Of a DNA stretch of 64,000 nucleotides, positions 25,648-34,185 are shown one piece after another; positions within the stretch are counted from its first letter, which is position 1, and each line of letters begins with the position of its first letter. A model generated the notes under the pieces. The model was not told the DNA's origin. It saw only the letters and a program-made list of their open reading frames with translations, and made no database searches. The position numbers were made by a program, and so were the translations under genes. The stretch comes from Candidatus Bathyarchaeota archaeon (GTDB lineage: Archaea > Thermoproteota > Bathyarchaeia > Bathyarchaeales > Bathycorpusculaceae): contig JAOZHZ010000020.1 in assembly GCA_026014615.1 (NCBI GenBank), positions 1 through 64,000 on the forward strand, given 5' to 3'.

Positions 25648-25809
25648 CTACTTGACGAGTTCTCTCTTCTTCCACCGCAGGTTCTTACTGTGGCATTTGT
25701 GGCATTTCGTGGATGTCGCCGCGTTTCTGACACCGCAGTCCCTGCAGATCTTCATGTACAAGCGAGCTTTCTGCGCTATGGATTTCTTTAATGGATCTAA
25801 TACTGGCAT
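25648..25809 (-). CDS. rpl40e: Ribosomal protein L40e
   Basis: A 53-residue zinc-finger ribosomal protein starting at ATG 25809 (the longer frame to 25875 is not supported). MPVLDPLKKSIAQKARLYMK is followed by the four-Cys finger C-x2-C...C-x2-C (KICRDCGVRNAATSTKCHKC) and the basic end NLRWKKREL, all typical of L40e. AAGG lies about 11 nt upstream. Confidence 0.95.
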   Translation of the reverse strand: MPVLDPLKKSIAQKARLYMKICRDCGVRNAATSTKCHKCHSKNLRWKKRELVK

Positions 25810-25902
25810 CAAACGTGACCTTCTTTTCGGGCTATACTTTTGATGTCTATCTTTCAAATATACCTTTTGCCTCAAACCACCACAGACACATAAAAACAGG
25901 CC

Positions 25903-26286
25903 TCACCCAAGCCGTTTAGACAGCAGTTTTGGCACTTCGCTGGGTTTCTGAGCCACCGCTACGTCTGAGCTTTGAAAGCGGCAATTTTTGTTCTCCACCA
26001 GAACCGTCTTCGCGACCTCACCTTTAATTCGGCTGCCAAGCAGTTTCTGCCATGCTTCTTGAGCTTGTTTATGCATATCTGCGAACAGGATGCCGCCTGC
26101 TTTTCCTCTGCCCGCAACAAGCACCTGCGCTTTAACCGCAACTGGAGCCCCAATTTCGGCTGCTGCATCGTAGGCTTGCTGGCGGTCCTCTGCTAGTTTT
26201 CCTTTTGGGGTTGGCAATCCAGCTTTGGAAAAAATGGTTTTTGCTTCTACTCGACGAAATGCAGCTTCAAAAGAAATTTCTCCCAT
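25903..26286 (-). pseudogene. Truncated succinyl-CoA ligase beta-type ATP-grasp fragment
   Basis: A 127-residue frame whose first 110 residues match the start of SucC-like enzymes: AKTIFSKAGLPTPKGKL, then VAVKAQVLVAGRGKAGG and VAKTVLVENK. Functional SucC needs about 380 residues; here the frame ends after the first ATP-grasp lobe and the next gene (L40e) follows 93 nt on, leaving no room for the rest. No good ribosome-binding site is seen. Best read as a gene remnant, though a short expressed protein cannot be excluded. Confidence 0.6.
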
Positions 26287-26305
26287 AAAAGAGGAGGGAG
26301 AGGGG

Positions 26306-26773
26306 TTACTTTATGATTTCGATGGTGACGTAGCTGCGTGTGTCGGTTATGCCGTCTATGCTGTAGATTTTTTTGAGGGTTTCATCCATGCTTTCGCGTT
26401 CCACCATTATTAGGGCGTCTACGTCGCCTGCGATGTGGAACGCGCGGGCTATGGAGAGTTCCCTGATTTTCTCGTAAACGTCGATGCGTTTGACGGGAGA
26501 AACTTTGATGAGTATGAAGGCAGGGGTGGTGGATACGCCCAATGCGTTGAGTCCCTTTTCGGTGACGTCTATGAAGCCGCGTCCAGTGCGGATGTACCCC
26601 GCGCTTTTTAGTTTGCGAAGATGTACATTCAAAGCTTGCCTGCTTATGTCCAGCTGCTTTGACAACTCATCTTGTTTAACTCGCAGGGTGTAGGTATTGG
26701 TTGATTGCCCTTTATTGTACAATCGTTTTAGAAGTTGAATTGAACGTTTAGTAAGAGGTTCCACAATGGTCAT
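26306..26773 (-). CDS. Winged-helix/Lrp-type regulator
   Basis: A 155-residue protein. Residues 10-75 form a winged helix (DELSKQLDISRQALNVHLRK, then AGYIRTGRGFIDVTEKG). Residues 85-155 form an Lrp/AsnC RAM ligand domain (PAFILIKVSPVKR, then SIARAFHIAGDVDALIMVE). Start ATG 26773. It is followed 19 nt later by the truncated SucC fragment. Amino acid or metabolite sensing is inferred from the RAM domain. Confidence 0.88.
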   Translation of the reverse strand: MTIVEPLTKRSIQLLKRLYNKGQSTNTYTLRVKQDELSKQLDISRQALNVHLRKLKSAGYIRTGRGFIDVTEKGLNALGVSTTPAFILIKVSPVKRIDVYEKIRELSIARAFHIAGDVDALIMVERESMDETLKKIYSIDGITDTRSYVTIEIIK

Positions 26774-26938
26774 CCTGTTTCATTGTTAGTTTGTTAAGGT
26801 TAAGCTTTACAATGGTCAGGTTGCTTATGAATTTGACGCATAAAAAAGCCTCGATTAGCTCACACATTTAACATAAAGAAAAGCGGCAGCAAACAACACA
26901 AGACAAAGACTTGGAAAAAGGGAAACAACGGTTTCAGG

Positions 26939-28258
26939 TTAAGGAGTTAAACGCATTTGGTCCCTTGGGTACAGGCAAGCTTCCCGAATATTCTTTTTCC
27001 CCGTCAAAACCATCGTCAACCGCTCTAACCCGATTGCCCAACCAGCATGAGGCGGCATACCATAGTCAAACGCCTGCAGGTGGTACTTGAAAGATTCTGG
27101 GTTCAGACCTTTCTCCTTCATGCGCTCCATGAGCAGGTTCTTGTCGGCAATTCGAGTCCCGCCTGAAACCAACTCAATCCAACGCCACATCAAATCGAAA
27201 CCCTCACAAAGTTCAGGTTTGCCGTCTTTAGGTTTAATGTAAAACGCCTTCGAATGCGTAGGCCAATCAGTTATGAAGTAGTAGTATCCGCGGTCTTTGC
27301 CCAACACTCGGAATGCTTCGGTTGAGATGTCTTCGCCCCAGGGAATATCGATGCCTTGTTCGTGCAGGTCAGCCAAAACCTCGTCATAAGTGAACCGTTT
27401 AAACGGCAACTCAGGAACAGTTGCACGGTATTTTAGGGATGCTAGTTCTTTGCTGCATTTCTCCTGCACTGCCTTACACGTGTGATGTATAACCTGCTCC
27501 AGAAGTTGCATAACATCTTCAGCGTTTGCAAACGCTTCTTCCACGTCAACCGAAACGAACTCGCTCAGGTGCCGTCGAGTATGCGATAACTCAGTCCTGA
27601 AGAAAGGTCCAACTTCAAAGACCTTCTCCATGCTCATCGTCAACTGTTCCTTGTAGAGTTGGGGACTCTGCGCGAGATACGCTTTCCTGCCAAAATAGTC
27701 CACTGTGAACAGTTCTGCGCCGCCTTCCGTGGCTGAAGCGATGATTCGGGGCGTGTGAGCTTCCAAAAAGCCTTTTTCAAAAAGGAACTCGCGGATTGCC
27801 GTCAATGCGTGGTGCTGAATTCTGAATGCTGCTGCGTTCTGCTCCATACAAAGATCTAGTGCTCTTGCGTCTAGGCGGGATTCGATGTTTGCAGGGGTTT
27901 TGCCCGTTATATCTAGTGGCAGCTGTTCTGCGGCTATGTTGAAAACTCGGATTTCGCTGGGGATTACTTCAATGCCCCGCGGTGTCATGTTAGTTTTTTT
28001 GACTGCACCGTTTATGCCTATGCTGAACCTTTTCTGCAGAACATCAGATTTTGCCAGAACTTCGGGCGCAACCCGCTTTTTGGGTATGGTTACTTGCAGG
28101 GTACCTTCCCTATCCTGCAAGATAATGAAGCGAATTCCGCCTAGGTCGCGGACTTCTTGAACCCAACCGAAAAGAGTAACTTCAGAACCATCCATGTCGG
28201 GAGTAACATTTGAGGAATAATGAGTTCTAACCCAATCACCAATCAAATCCAACATCAT
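26939..28258 (-). CDS. aspS: Aspartyl-tRNA synthetase, archaeal type
   Basis: A 439-residue class IIb synthetase without the bacterial insertion domain. N-terminal OB-fold (VTLFGWVQEVRDLGGIRFII), motif 2 (GPFFRTELSHTRRHLSEF) and motif 3 (GWAIGLERLTM) are intact. It charges tRNA-Asp and, in archaea lacking AsnRS, may also mischarge tRNA-Asn; discrimination cannot be judged with confidence from the sequence. Starts with ATG pairs at 28258/28255. The KH-protein gene ends 15 nt upstream, so the two are co-transcribed. Confidence 0.96.
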   Translation of the reverse strand: MMLDLIGDWVRTHYSSNVTPDMDGSEVTLFGWVQEVRDLGGIRFIILQDREGTLQVTIPKKRVAPEVLAKSDVLQKRFSIGINGAVKKTNMTPRGIEVIPSEIRVFNIAAEQLPLDITGKTPANIESRLDARALDLCMEQNAAAFRIQHHALTAIREFLFEKGFLEAHTPRIIASATEGGAELFTVDYFGRKAYLAQSPQLYKEQLTMSMEKVFEVGPFFRTELSHTRRHLSEFVSVDVEEAFANAEDVMQLLEQVIHHTCKAVQEKCSKELASLKYRATVPELPFKRFTYDEVLADLHEQGIDIPWGEDISTEAFRVLGKDRGYYYFITDWPTHSKAFYIKPKDGKPELCEGFDLMWRWIELVSGGTRIADKNLLMERMKEKGLNPESFKYHLQAFDYGMPPHAGWAIGLERLTMVLTGKKNIREACLYPRDQMRLTP

Positions 28259-28273
28259 AAGCGGCGTCTCCGT

Positions 28274-28783
28274 CTAATCAGCGAACTCCACACGCAAAGA
28301 CATCTTCCGCACAGAACGGGCAATTTCCTTAATGGCGGACAAATCAAAAGGCAGTTGTGCACCCCGTTTCTTGCGCAGAATCACACGGGTTTCGGTTGTT
28401 CCGTCAGGCAACCAAATCGTGTTTATAGTCAAGATGTTCATTGGTGTGAAAAGATCTTCGAGAAATTTTCGGTCATCCACACCGTTTTCCAAAACGCGGA
28501 TAGACTTCCCAGTTTCTTCACTTAAAGCCTTAACAATTTTACCGCCATAACCCAACATCCGTGGGACATCACCGTGACCAACAATTAATGCAATTGTTCG
28601 GTTGGCGTCTACGGCTTTGTAGAAGCAAATATTCTGCAGAGAAGGATATTTTTCTTCCAAAAGCAACAGTGCACGAGCGATTCGAAGGTCTAAGTCGCTG
28701 ATTTCGCCAGACTTGACTTTGGCTGAACACTTTTGGCATAGCATGCCACTTTTCAGGCAGAAACTACACAGTTCGGTTTTCAT
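28274..28783 (-). CDS. NusA-like KH-domain protein with N-terminal zinc finger
   Basis: A 169-residue protein opening with a C-x2-C...C-x2-C finger (LCSFCLKSGMLCQKCSAK), then a type II KH-like domain (IALIVGHGDVPRMLGYGGKI, KALSEETGKSIRVLE). This architecture is conserved in archaea and annotated as NusA-like; it probably binds RNA in transcription or translation. Operon with aspS. Confidence 0.85.
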   Translation of the reverse strand: MKTELCSFCLKSGMLCQKCSAKVKSGEISDLDLRIARALLLLEEKYPSLQNICFYKAVDANRTIALIVGHGDVPRMLGYGGKIVKALSEETGKSIRVLENGVDDRKFLEDLFTPMNILTINTIWLPDGTTETRVILRKKRGAQLPFDLSAIKEIARSVRKMSLRVEFAD

Positions 28784-28845
28784 TTGGAGACCTGCAAATT
28801 TTGAAGGAGCACTAACCAGCTCCAGTTAAACTGTAAGGAGGGGAC

Positions 28846-29127
28846 TTATCGTTCTAAGGTTATTTCGATAGTGCTCACGTTAGTCAAATTTTCGCTTTCA
28901 CTTTGCTGCAGCGAAAGCTTATCCGTTCCGATGTTAACCTTTTTGATTTTCACATCGGGAATGAATCGTCGCCTAACGACTTCAGCTACGTCAATTGCGT
29001 GGCAAATGGCTTTTCCGCGTGCTTTAATGTTAACCTCTTTTGCTCCGCCATGAAACAACGTTATGCAAGCAAGCACATAATTCATCACTGGTTTGCGTCC
29101 GATCAGCACTGAGTTGCTTTCCGACAT
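28846..29127 (-). CDS. albA: DNA/RNA-binding protein Alba, paralogue 1
   Basis: A 93-residue Alba protein from ATG 29127, which has GGAGTGA upstream (the frame extends to 29214). Core features: [19 protein letters not shown], then [20 protein letters not shown] and [10 protein letters not shown]. Alba dimers coat DNA and RNA in archaea. A second copy lies 373 nt upstream on the same strand. Confidence 0.95.
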   Translation of the reverse strand: MSESNSVLIGRKPVMNYVLACITLFHGGAKEVNIKARGKAICHAIDVAEVVRRRFIPDVKIKKVNIGTDKLSLQQSESENLTNVSTIEITLER

Positions 29128-29500
29128 AGCTAACGTGTCACTCCTCGCCTTTTCCGTTGGCTTCTTTAGTCTTTTTCTCCGCGAATTTATAGGTTGTGGT
29201 GCATTAACTAACAAATCTAACCGCGCGAACTGTTATTTTTTCGGAAGTTGCCAAGTTTTTACCCCTGAACGGCGAGGTTTTGGCGCGAAAAAATGGTTTT
29301 GCGACGCGCTTTTTAGCAGAAAAAACGCCGCTAAAGCAACCTACCTCGTGTGCACACTTCAACGGGACAGAGAACTTATTCAAAAGCCAGTAAACCAGGC
29401 TTGAGCAGCCTGCATTTAACCGACAATCCTGAAGATTCGAGAAAAAATGAAAGAAAAGTATGAAACTGATTTTGTTTATTTGCTCTGTTTCGGGCGGGTT
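29128..29500. other. Gap between the two Alba genes
   Basis: About 370 nt holding the promoter of Alba 1 (minus-strand TATA-like CTATAAATT near 29187-29196) and otherwise GC-varied sequence. Open frames of up to 103 codons lack coding character. No tRNA or repeat seen. Confidence 0.4.
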
Positions 29501-29785
29501 TTACTTCTTTAGCGTTATTTCCATCGTCGAAACCATTCTGGACTTGGTCTCTCCCTCTCGTGGTGGCATCTCAGCGGTCCCAATAGCGATCTTGACAACT
29601 TTGAGATCTTTCACAAATCTGTTTCTGGCTATTTCAGCCACGTCGACGGCGGTGGTGATTGCTTGACCTCTGGCTTTAAGCGTTATTTCTTTTGAGTTTC
29701 CTGAGGAGAGACTGGTTATGATTGCCAGAACATAGCTCATTGGTGGTTTATTTCCGACGAAGATAACGTCTGCATTTTCTGCCAT
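29501..29785 (-). CDS. albA: DNA/RNA-binding protein Alba, paralogue 2
   Basis: A 94-residue Alba protein, ATG 29785. Has VIFVGNKPPMSYVLAIIT, then ITLKARGQAITTAVDVAEIA and RNRFVKDLKV. The two copies differ throughout the C-terminal half (about half the residues identical), so they may form heterodimers. AGGAG stands 5-9 nt upstream of the start. Confidence 0.95.
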   Translation of the reverse strand: MAENADVIFVGNKPPMSYVLAIITSLSSGNSKEITLKARGQAITTAVDVAEIARNRFVKDLKVVKIAIGTAEMPPREGETKSRMVSTMEITLKK

Positions 29786-30094
29786 ATTGATTTACTCCTT
29801 TTGTGTGTATGGTAACGTTTGCCGGGTGCGCATGTGTCTGTCCGCGACAGAGCGTTACTGAATTTAATATTTTGATTCCTCCTTTATATGTTCTATGGGA
29901 AAAGGAAAGCTCACTTAAATCCGCAATTAAAAGATACAAAGAAGATTAGCCCAAACCAGAAAAACACGAAAAAGCACACTGTTTAAGCCATCGTCAAAAC
30001 ACACATTTATGCATTCACAACAACATAAAGGGCTGACCGAGAAATAGCCCAACTTTAAAAGCAGGTGTTCACATACAAAACTAAGAACATTACC
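29786..30094. promoter_or_regulatory. Divergent promoter region of alba 2 and the CDP-alcohol transferase
   Basis: About 310 nt. On the minus strand a TATA-like ATATAAAGG near 29884-29892 precedes the alba 2 start by about 100 nt. An inverted repeat TGTCnGtCCGCGACA-like segment lies near 29832-29846 (TGTC...GACA). No gene seen. Confidence 0.35.
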
Positions 30095-30757
30095 ATGCTG
30101 ACGAAACTAAAACAAAAAATTCAACAAGCCCTCTCTTCAGAAGCTATGGCGGCGCACAAAATAGGTTTGACGCCGAACATTGTCTCAGTTATAGGTTTTG
30201 TGTTATCATTTTTGGCAGCTGCTGCGTACGCATTGACAGCACCGGAACAGAGGTTGTGGTTGCTTGTGGGTGTGCTGTTGCTTATGGCATCGGGATTCTG
30301 CGATACGTTGGATGGCATATTGGCTCGAACGTATGGGCAAGCAACGCCGTTTGGTGGCTTCTTTGATTCCTTGCTTGACAGATTCGCGGACTTTTTTGTC
30401 CTCTCAGGCGTAATAATCAGTGGGTTATGCAATCTAGCTGTGGGTCTAGCTGCTTTAGCGAGTTCATTTATGGTCAGCTACAGTCGGGCTAGAGCTGAAG
30501 CCGCAGGCGTGAAAATGGAGTCCGTTGGCTTAGCCGAAAGACCTGAACGCATAATAATTCTAGCAGCAGCAAGTTTAGCAGCGATTTTCTGGCTTCCCGC
30601 CCTCAACATTGGAATAATCGTGATTGCAGCCTTGGCAACCTTCACCGTTCTACAAAGAGGACTGCACGCATATAAGGAACTGAAACGCAGAGACCAACGT
30701 AAAGAACAAAATGAAGAGCAAGAAAAACCCAACGTGAAAATAATCGCCTCAACTTAA
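30095..30757 (+). CDS. CDP-alcohol phosphatidyltransferase, archaetidylinositol-phosphate-synthase-like
   Basis: A 220-residue integral membrane enzyme with the family signature D-x2-D-G-x2-A-R-x8-G-x3-D-x3-D at residues about 68-90 (DTLDGILAR ... GGFFDSLLDRFAD). GLTPNIVS near residue 28 is also typical. It transfers an alcohol onto CDP-archaeol to make a polar lipid headgroup; inositol phosphate is the usual substrate of this archaeal branch, inferred only. ATG 30095 chosen; GTG 30065 is an alternative. Confidence 0.88.
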   Translation: MLTKLKQKIQQALSSEAMAAHKIGLTPNIVSVIGFVLSFLAAAAYALTAPEQRLWLLVGVLLLMASGFCDTLDGILARTYGQATPFGGFFDSLLDRFADFFVLSGVIISGLCNLAVGLAALASSFMVSYSRARAEAAGVKMESVGLAERPERIIILAAASLAAIFWLPALNIGIIVIAALATFTVLQRGLHAYKELKRRDQRKEQNEEQEKPNVKIIAST

Positions 30758-30830
30758 TCGGCTGCAAGTCTCCAACGACAAAAATTGTTAGAAACAAACG
30801 TATAAAGTAATATAGAAAAGGAAACGGCGG

Positions 30831-31118
30831 TTATCTACGTCTGGGACGCGAATGCCGCTCGTTTTCTGATCGGACTTTCACGATGCCTCGGTGCACTGCA
30901 CACGAAACACAGTACCATTTGGTGTCCACCCAGGAGGAAATGTAGGTTCCTTTTTGCCGCAGCTCTTTAGCTAGTTGAGGTTCAACAAAAGACACTCGGC
31001 GCGTGGACCTTTTGGCTTTGTCTCGGGGCACCTGCTGCCCACAATGGGCGCATTGAACCAAAGTGCTGCTTCCCTTGCTTCCTTTTGATCTTCCTCGGCT
31101 TTTTCGTTTAAATGGCAA
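30831..31118 (-). CDS. rps26e: Ribosomal protein S26e
   Basis: A 95-residue protein from TTG 31118. MPFKRKSRGRSKGSKG, the finger VQCAHCGQQVPRDKA, and WYCVSCAVHRGIVKVR identify S26e. This protein is found in eukaryotes and in TACK/Asgard archaea but not in Euryarchaeota, so it is a useful lineage marker. Confidence 0.94.
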   Translation of the reverse strand: MPFKRKSRGRSKGSKGSSTLVQCAHCGQQVPRDKAKRSTRRVSFVEPQLAKELRQKGTYISSWVDTKWYCVSCAVHRGIVKVRSENERHSRPRRR

Positions 31119-31302
31119 TTCTAGGAGCCTCTTTAAGTCGTTACATCCAAATATTTACTCCACTGACTTATATATGTGCTCTCGGCTTCAAGAAAAAAGC
31201 AATGGTTCTTATCAGGTCAGCTTCGCCAGTTTTTCAGCCTACAGCCAACTGAAAAATTGGTCGTTAAGGCTTCAAACAGTAAAAAACTGAAATTCTCAAC
31301 CC

Positions 31303-31338
31303 TTTCCAAGTTAAATAAAACCTTTTTCAACTTGGAAA
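31303..31338. promoter_or_regulatory. Perfect 10-bp inverted repeat upstream of the CBS gene
   Basis: TTTCCAAGTT at 31303-31312 and AACTTGGAAA at 31329-31338 with a 16-nt AT-rich spacer containing TTAAATAAAA, a TATA-like tract. It lies 76-111 nt ahead of the CBS start at 31414. It may be an operator flanking the TATA box, or the stem of a leader hairpin. Confidence 0.5.
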
Positions 31339-31413
31339 ACTCTTAAATTGCGCCTCCCTAGTCTGTTGACTTGCACATGCCAAGCTACAAAAAATTGTCG
31401 AGATGTATTCACT

Positions 31414-31986
31414 ATGTCTGAAATCGGATTAAGACCTCGAATGCTTGTTAAGGACGTCATGAGCAGCCCTGTAGTGACAACGGACGAAAAGGCGCCAACC
31501 AACTTGATTGCTAAACTTATGGAACAAAACAAGTTCGGCTGCGTCATAGTCACCAACGGGGACGGAAAACCGCTTGGCATGATAACTGAACGCGACTTAG
31601 TCGTTCGGGTTTTAGCTAAGAACCTTAAGCCTGAAAAAGTAACCGCCACAGATGTCATGACAGCGCCGTTAGCTACAATTGAGCCTGAAGCAACAATAAG
31701 CGACGCAGCCCGAAGAATGAGTCGCTTAGACGTTAGAAGACTCGGAGTAATATACAAAGGAGACCTCATCGGCTTAGTTTCCAGCAAGGACATCCTTGGC
31801 GTGATGCCTGAACTTATAGAGATAATGCAAGAACGCTCTCGAATAGAAGGCGGCATCGATGAGGAATCGGTAGAATCCGAAGAGTCGTTGTCTGGATACT
31901 GTGACCGATGCGGAGCTTTCACTGAAAACCTCAAAGATATGAATGGACAGTACCTCTGCGAAGATTGCCAAGCAGAAGAAGCCTAA
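31414..31986 (+). CDS. CBS-domain pair protein with C-terminal zinc ribbon
   Basis: A 190-residue protein from ATG 31414 (frame open from 31348). Two CBS motifs (VKDVMSSPVVTTDEKAP, GMITERDLVVRV; then DVMTAPLATIEPEATI, LVSSKDIL) form a Bateman module that binds adenine nucleotides. The tail has C-x2-C...C-x2-C (YCDRCGAF, LCEDCQAEE), probably a zinc ribbon. Cytosolic energy or ligand sensor; target unknown. Stands upstream of the dihydroorotase gene by 113 nt. Confidence 0.9.
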   Translation: MSEIGLRPRMLVKDVMSSPVVTTDEKAPTNLIAKLMEQNKFGCVIVTNGDGKPLGMITERDLVVRVLAKNLKPEKVTATDVMTAPLATIEPEATISDAARRMSRLDVRRLGVIYKGDLIGLVSSKDILGVMPELIEIMQERSRIEGGIDEESVESEESLSGYCDRCGAFTENLKDMNGQYLCEDCQAEEA

Positions 31987-32099
31987 AGAACAACATCTGC
32001 GAACTTTTCGGAGCTTATTTTTCGGTTTGTGCTTAAATAAGCAAATAAGCTATACCACAACTAATGTTACTAGATTATACTCGGAAGGACGCATAAACT

Positions 32100-33449
32100 T
32101 TGATTGTTGACTCCATCATAAACAACGCCAAAGCTTACCTTAAAGGCGAAATCGTGGATTGCTGCTTTGCCATCGAAGAAGGCAAAATCCAGAAAATAGG
32201 CAAAGAAACTCACATGCCCAAAGCAGACCAAAAAATTGACCTCCATCATCTGCTTGTGATACCTGGAGTCATAGACTCTCACGTGCATTTGCGGGATGAA
32301 AACAAGGCATACAAAGAAACGTTTCAGACGGGAACCGCCGCGGCTGCTGCAGGGGGAGTAACCACCGTTCTGGACATGCCGAACAATTCACCCATGACTA
32401 TGAGTGTTGAGACGCTACGGAATCGCATGCAAACTGCCGCTCGCCGCGTGTTGGTTAATGTCGGTTTTTACTCAGAGTTCCCAGTGGACAAACAAAAAAT
32501 CAAAGCAATCGCTGAGGAGGGCGCGTTTGGATTTAAGCTTTTTATGGCGGAACAACTTGGCGGGTTAAACGTTGACGATGACCAAGCGCTCAGAGAAGCG
32601 TTTGAGGCAACAGCCCAAGCAGAAGTCCCCGTCGCTGTTCACGCGGAAGACCACCAGTTGCTGAAAGGAGCCGTTGAAAAATCCAAGCTTGCCCACAAGA
32701 ACGACATGAACGCATTTCTGAAAGCGCATAGCGAAAACGTGGAATCAGCTTCAGTGGAGCGCTTGCTTGCCATAAACGCGCAAATAGAAAAAATGCATCT
32801 GCACGTCTGCCACATATCTACTCAGAAGGCAGTGCAAGCGGTTGCTGAAGCAAAAAGGGCAGACAAAAATGTGACTTGTGAAGTTACACCTCATCATCTC
32901 CTGCTTACAAGAGAGGACTATGAGAAGGCGGGAACCTCTGCGTTGACTATGCCGCCTCTTCGCAGCAGAGAAAACGTGGATGCCCTCTGGAAAGCACTCA
33001 ACGATGGCTCAATAGACACAGTAGGCTCTGACCACGCCCCGCATACGCTACAGGAGAAAGACGCCGCAACCATCTGGGAAGTTAAAGTCGGAGTGCCAGG
33101 TCTAGAAACGACGCTTCCGCTTATTCTCACGGCGGTGCACAAGAACAGGGTAACTTTTTCGCGGGTGCTTGAGGTGCTCTGTGAAAAACCAGCGGAAATT
33201 TTTCATCTGACAGACAGGGGCAAATTGGATGAAGGGAAAAACGCGGATTTGACGGTTGTGGATTTCAACGCGAAATTCAAAATTGACGTGGCAGGTTTTA
33301 AGTCGAAAGCTAAATTTTCGCCGTTTAACAAATTGGAAATGCAAGGTAAACCTGTGAAGACCTTTGTGAACGGCGAGTTGGTTATGGATGAAGGCGAAAT
33401 CGTGGTTAAGCCTGGAAGCGGCTTGGTGATTCGGAGAGCGCATTCTTGA
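32100..33449 (+). CDS. pyrC: Dihydroorotase-type amidohydrolase
   Basis: A 449-residue metal-dependent amidohydrolase. IDSHVHLRDE carries the first metal-binding His pair, AFGFKLFM the lysine that may be carboxylated, VAVHAED and HVCHIST further His ligands, and DTVGSDHAPHT the catalytic Asp. The DHAPH context and length fit class I dihydroorotase (pyrimidine synthesis); allantoinase is the main alternative. TTG start with GGAAGG upstream. The stop overlaps the next gene, so the two are coupled. Confidence 0.9.
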   Translation: MIVDSIINNAKAYLKGEIVDCCFAIEEGKIQKIGKETHMPKADQKIDLHHLLVIPGVIDSHVHLRDENKAYKETFQTGTAAAAAGGVTTVLDMPNNSPMTMSVETLRNRMQTAARRVLVNVGFYSEFPVDKQKIKAIAEEGAFGFKLFMAEQLGGLNVDDDQALREAFEATAQAEVPVAVHAEDHQLLKGAVEKSKLAHKNDMNAFLKAHSENVESASVERLLAINAQIEKMHLHVCHISTQKAVQAVAEAKRADKNVTCEVTPHHLLLTREDYEKAGTSALTMPPLRSRENVDALWKALNDGSIDTVGSDHAPHTLQEKDAATIWEVKVGVPGLETTLPLILTAVHKNRVTFSRVLEVLCEKPAEIFHLTDRGKLDEGKNADLTVVDFNAKFKIDVAGFKSKAKFSPFNKLEMQGKPVKTFVNGELVMDEGEIVVKPGSGLVIRRAHS

Positions 33450-33922
33450 ACTTCATTTTGGATGGTATGTTGGGAAAGCTTACTCGATGGCTGCGTATGA
33501 TGGGTCACGATGCTAAGTATTCAACCGCTGACGACGCGGAACTGTTGGAAATTGCCAAAAAGGAAAAACGCGTACTTCTCACCCGTGATTTAGCTCTTTA
33601 CCAGCAAGCAGCCGCCAAAGGTACCGAAGCGTATTATGTGGAAGCAAGCACGGAACCCGAACGCTTAGCAGAACTTGCCAAACGTTTCGGAATTCGCGTG
33701 GAAATTGATTTAACGCAGTCACGCTGTCCAAAATGCAATACCAATCTCATCACTGCGCCCAAAGAGGAAATTGCGGATCAAGTGAAAAAGAACACTTTGC
33801 TTCATTACGATGAGTTCTGGAGGTGCCCAAACTGCGGCGCCGTTTACTGGCAGGGTTCCCACTGGACCAAAATCAGGGCAACTCTTGAAGAAGCAAAAGA
33901 AAAACTCAAAAAAGAAAATTAA
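33446..33922 (+). CDS. Mut7-C RNase-domain protein with zinc ribbon (DUF82)
   Basis: A 158-residue protein. The N-terminal PIN-like fold (FILDGMLGKLTRWLRMMGHD, then RVLLTRDLALY) is the Mut7-C domain; the C-terminal part has a C-x2-C...C-x2-C ribbon (RCPKCNTNL, WRCPNCGAVYWQGSHW). TTG 33446 overlaps the dihydroorotase stop and has GGAGAG 7 nt upstream. Predicted RNase; substrate unknown. Confidence 0.9.
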   Translation: MNFILDGMLGKLTRWLRMMGHDAKYSTADDAELLEIAKKEKRVLLTRDLALYQQAAAKGTEAYYVEASTEPERLAELAKRFGIRVEIDLTQSRCPKCNTNLITAPKEEIADQVKKNTLLHYDEFWRCPNCGAVYWQGSHWTKIRATLEEAKEKLKKEN

Positions 33923-33930
33923 GCTTAGGT

Positions 33931-34185
33931 TTAAGCTACCATTAGCCACTTCAACGGAATATCTTGGAATGTTCCGTCGGGCAACGTACGACGCACAGTC
34001 ATCGGAAGAATTCCAACTTCAAGCTCTCGCAACGCAATGTCAATTGGACTGGTTAGGCTAGTATCAACCTCGATGAGTATGGGTGCCCCCATAGAAATCT
34101 GCAGAGACCTTGCGCCGACTATTCGGGCTTTCTCGAACCGAGTGATTTTTGGTGGACCGACTTCAACGTTTTCTTGGGTTGCCGT
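33931..34185 (-). CDS. rpoK: DNA-directed RNA polymerase subunit K, apparent ACG start
   Basis: An 84-residue Rpo6/Rpo[21 protein letters not shown], then [29 protein letters not shown] and the end IPLKWLMVA are diagnostic. The frame starts immediately after the thermosome TAA and has no ATG, GTG or TTG before the conserved core. ACG 34185 follows that stop directly and has GGGAGG 7 nt upstream; reading it as the start gives [17 protein letters not shown], a natural N terminus. Subunit K promotes polymerase assembly and is essential, so disruption is unlikely. Confidence 0.88.
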   Translation of the reverse strand, partial: TATQENVEVGPPKITRFEKARIVGARSLQISMGAPILIEVDTSLTSPIDIALRELEVGILPMTVRRTLPDGTFQDIPLKWLMVA

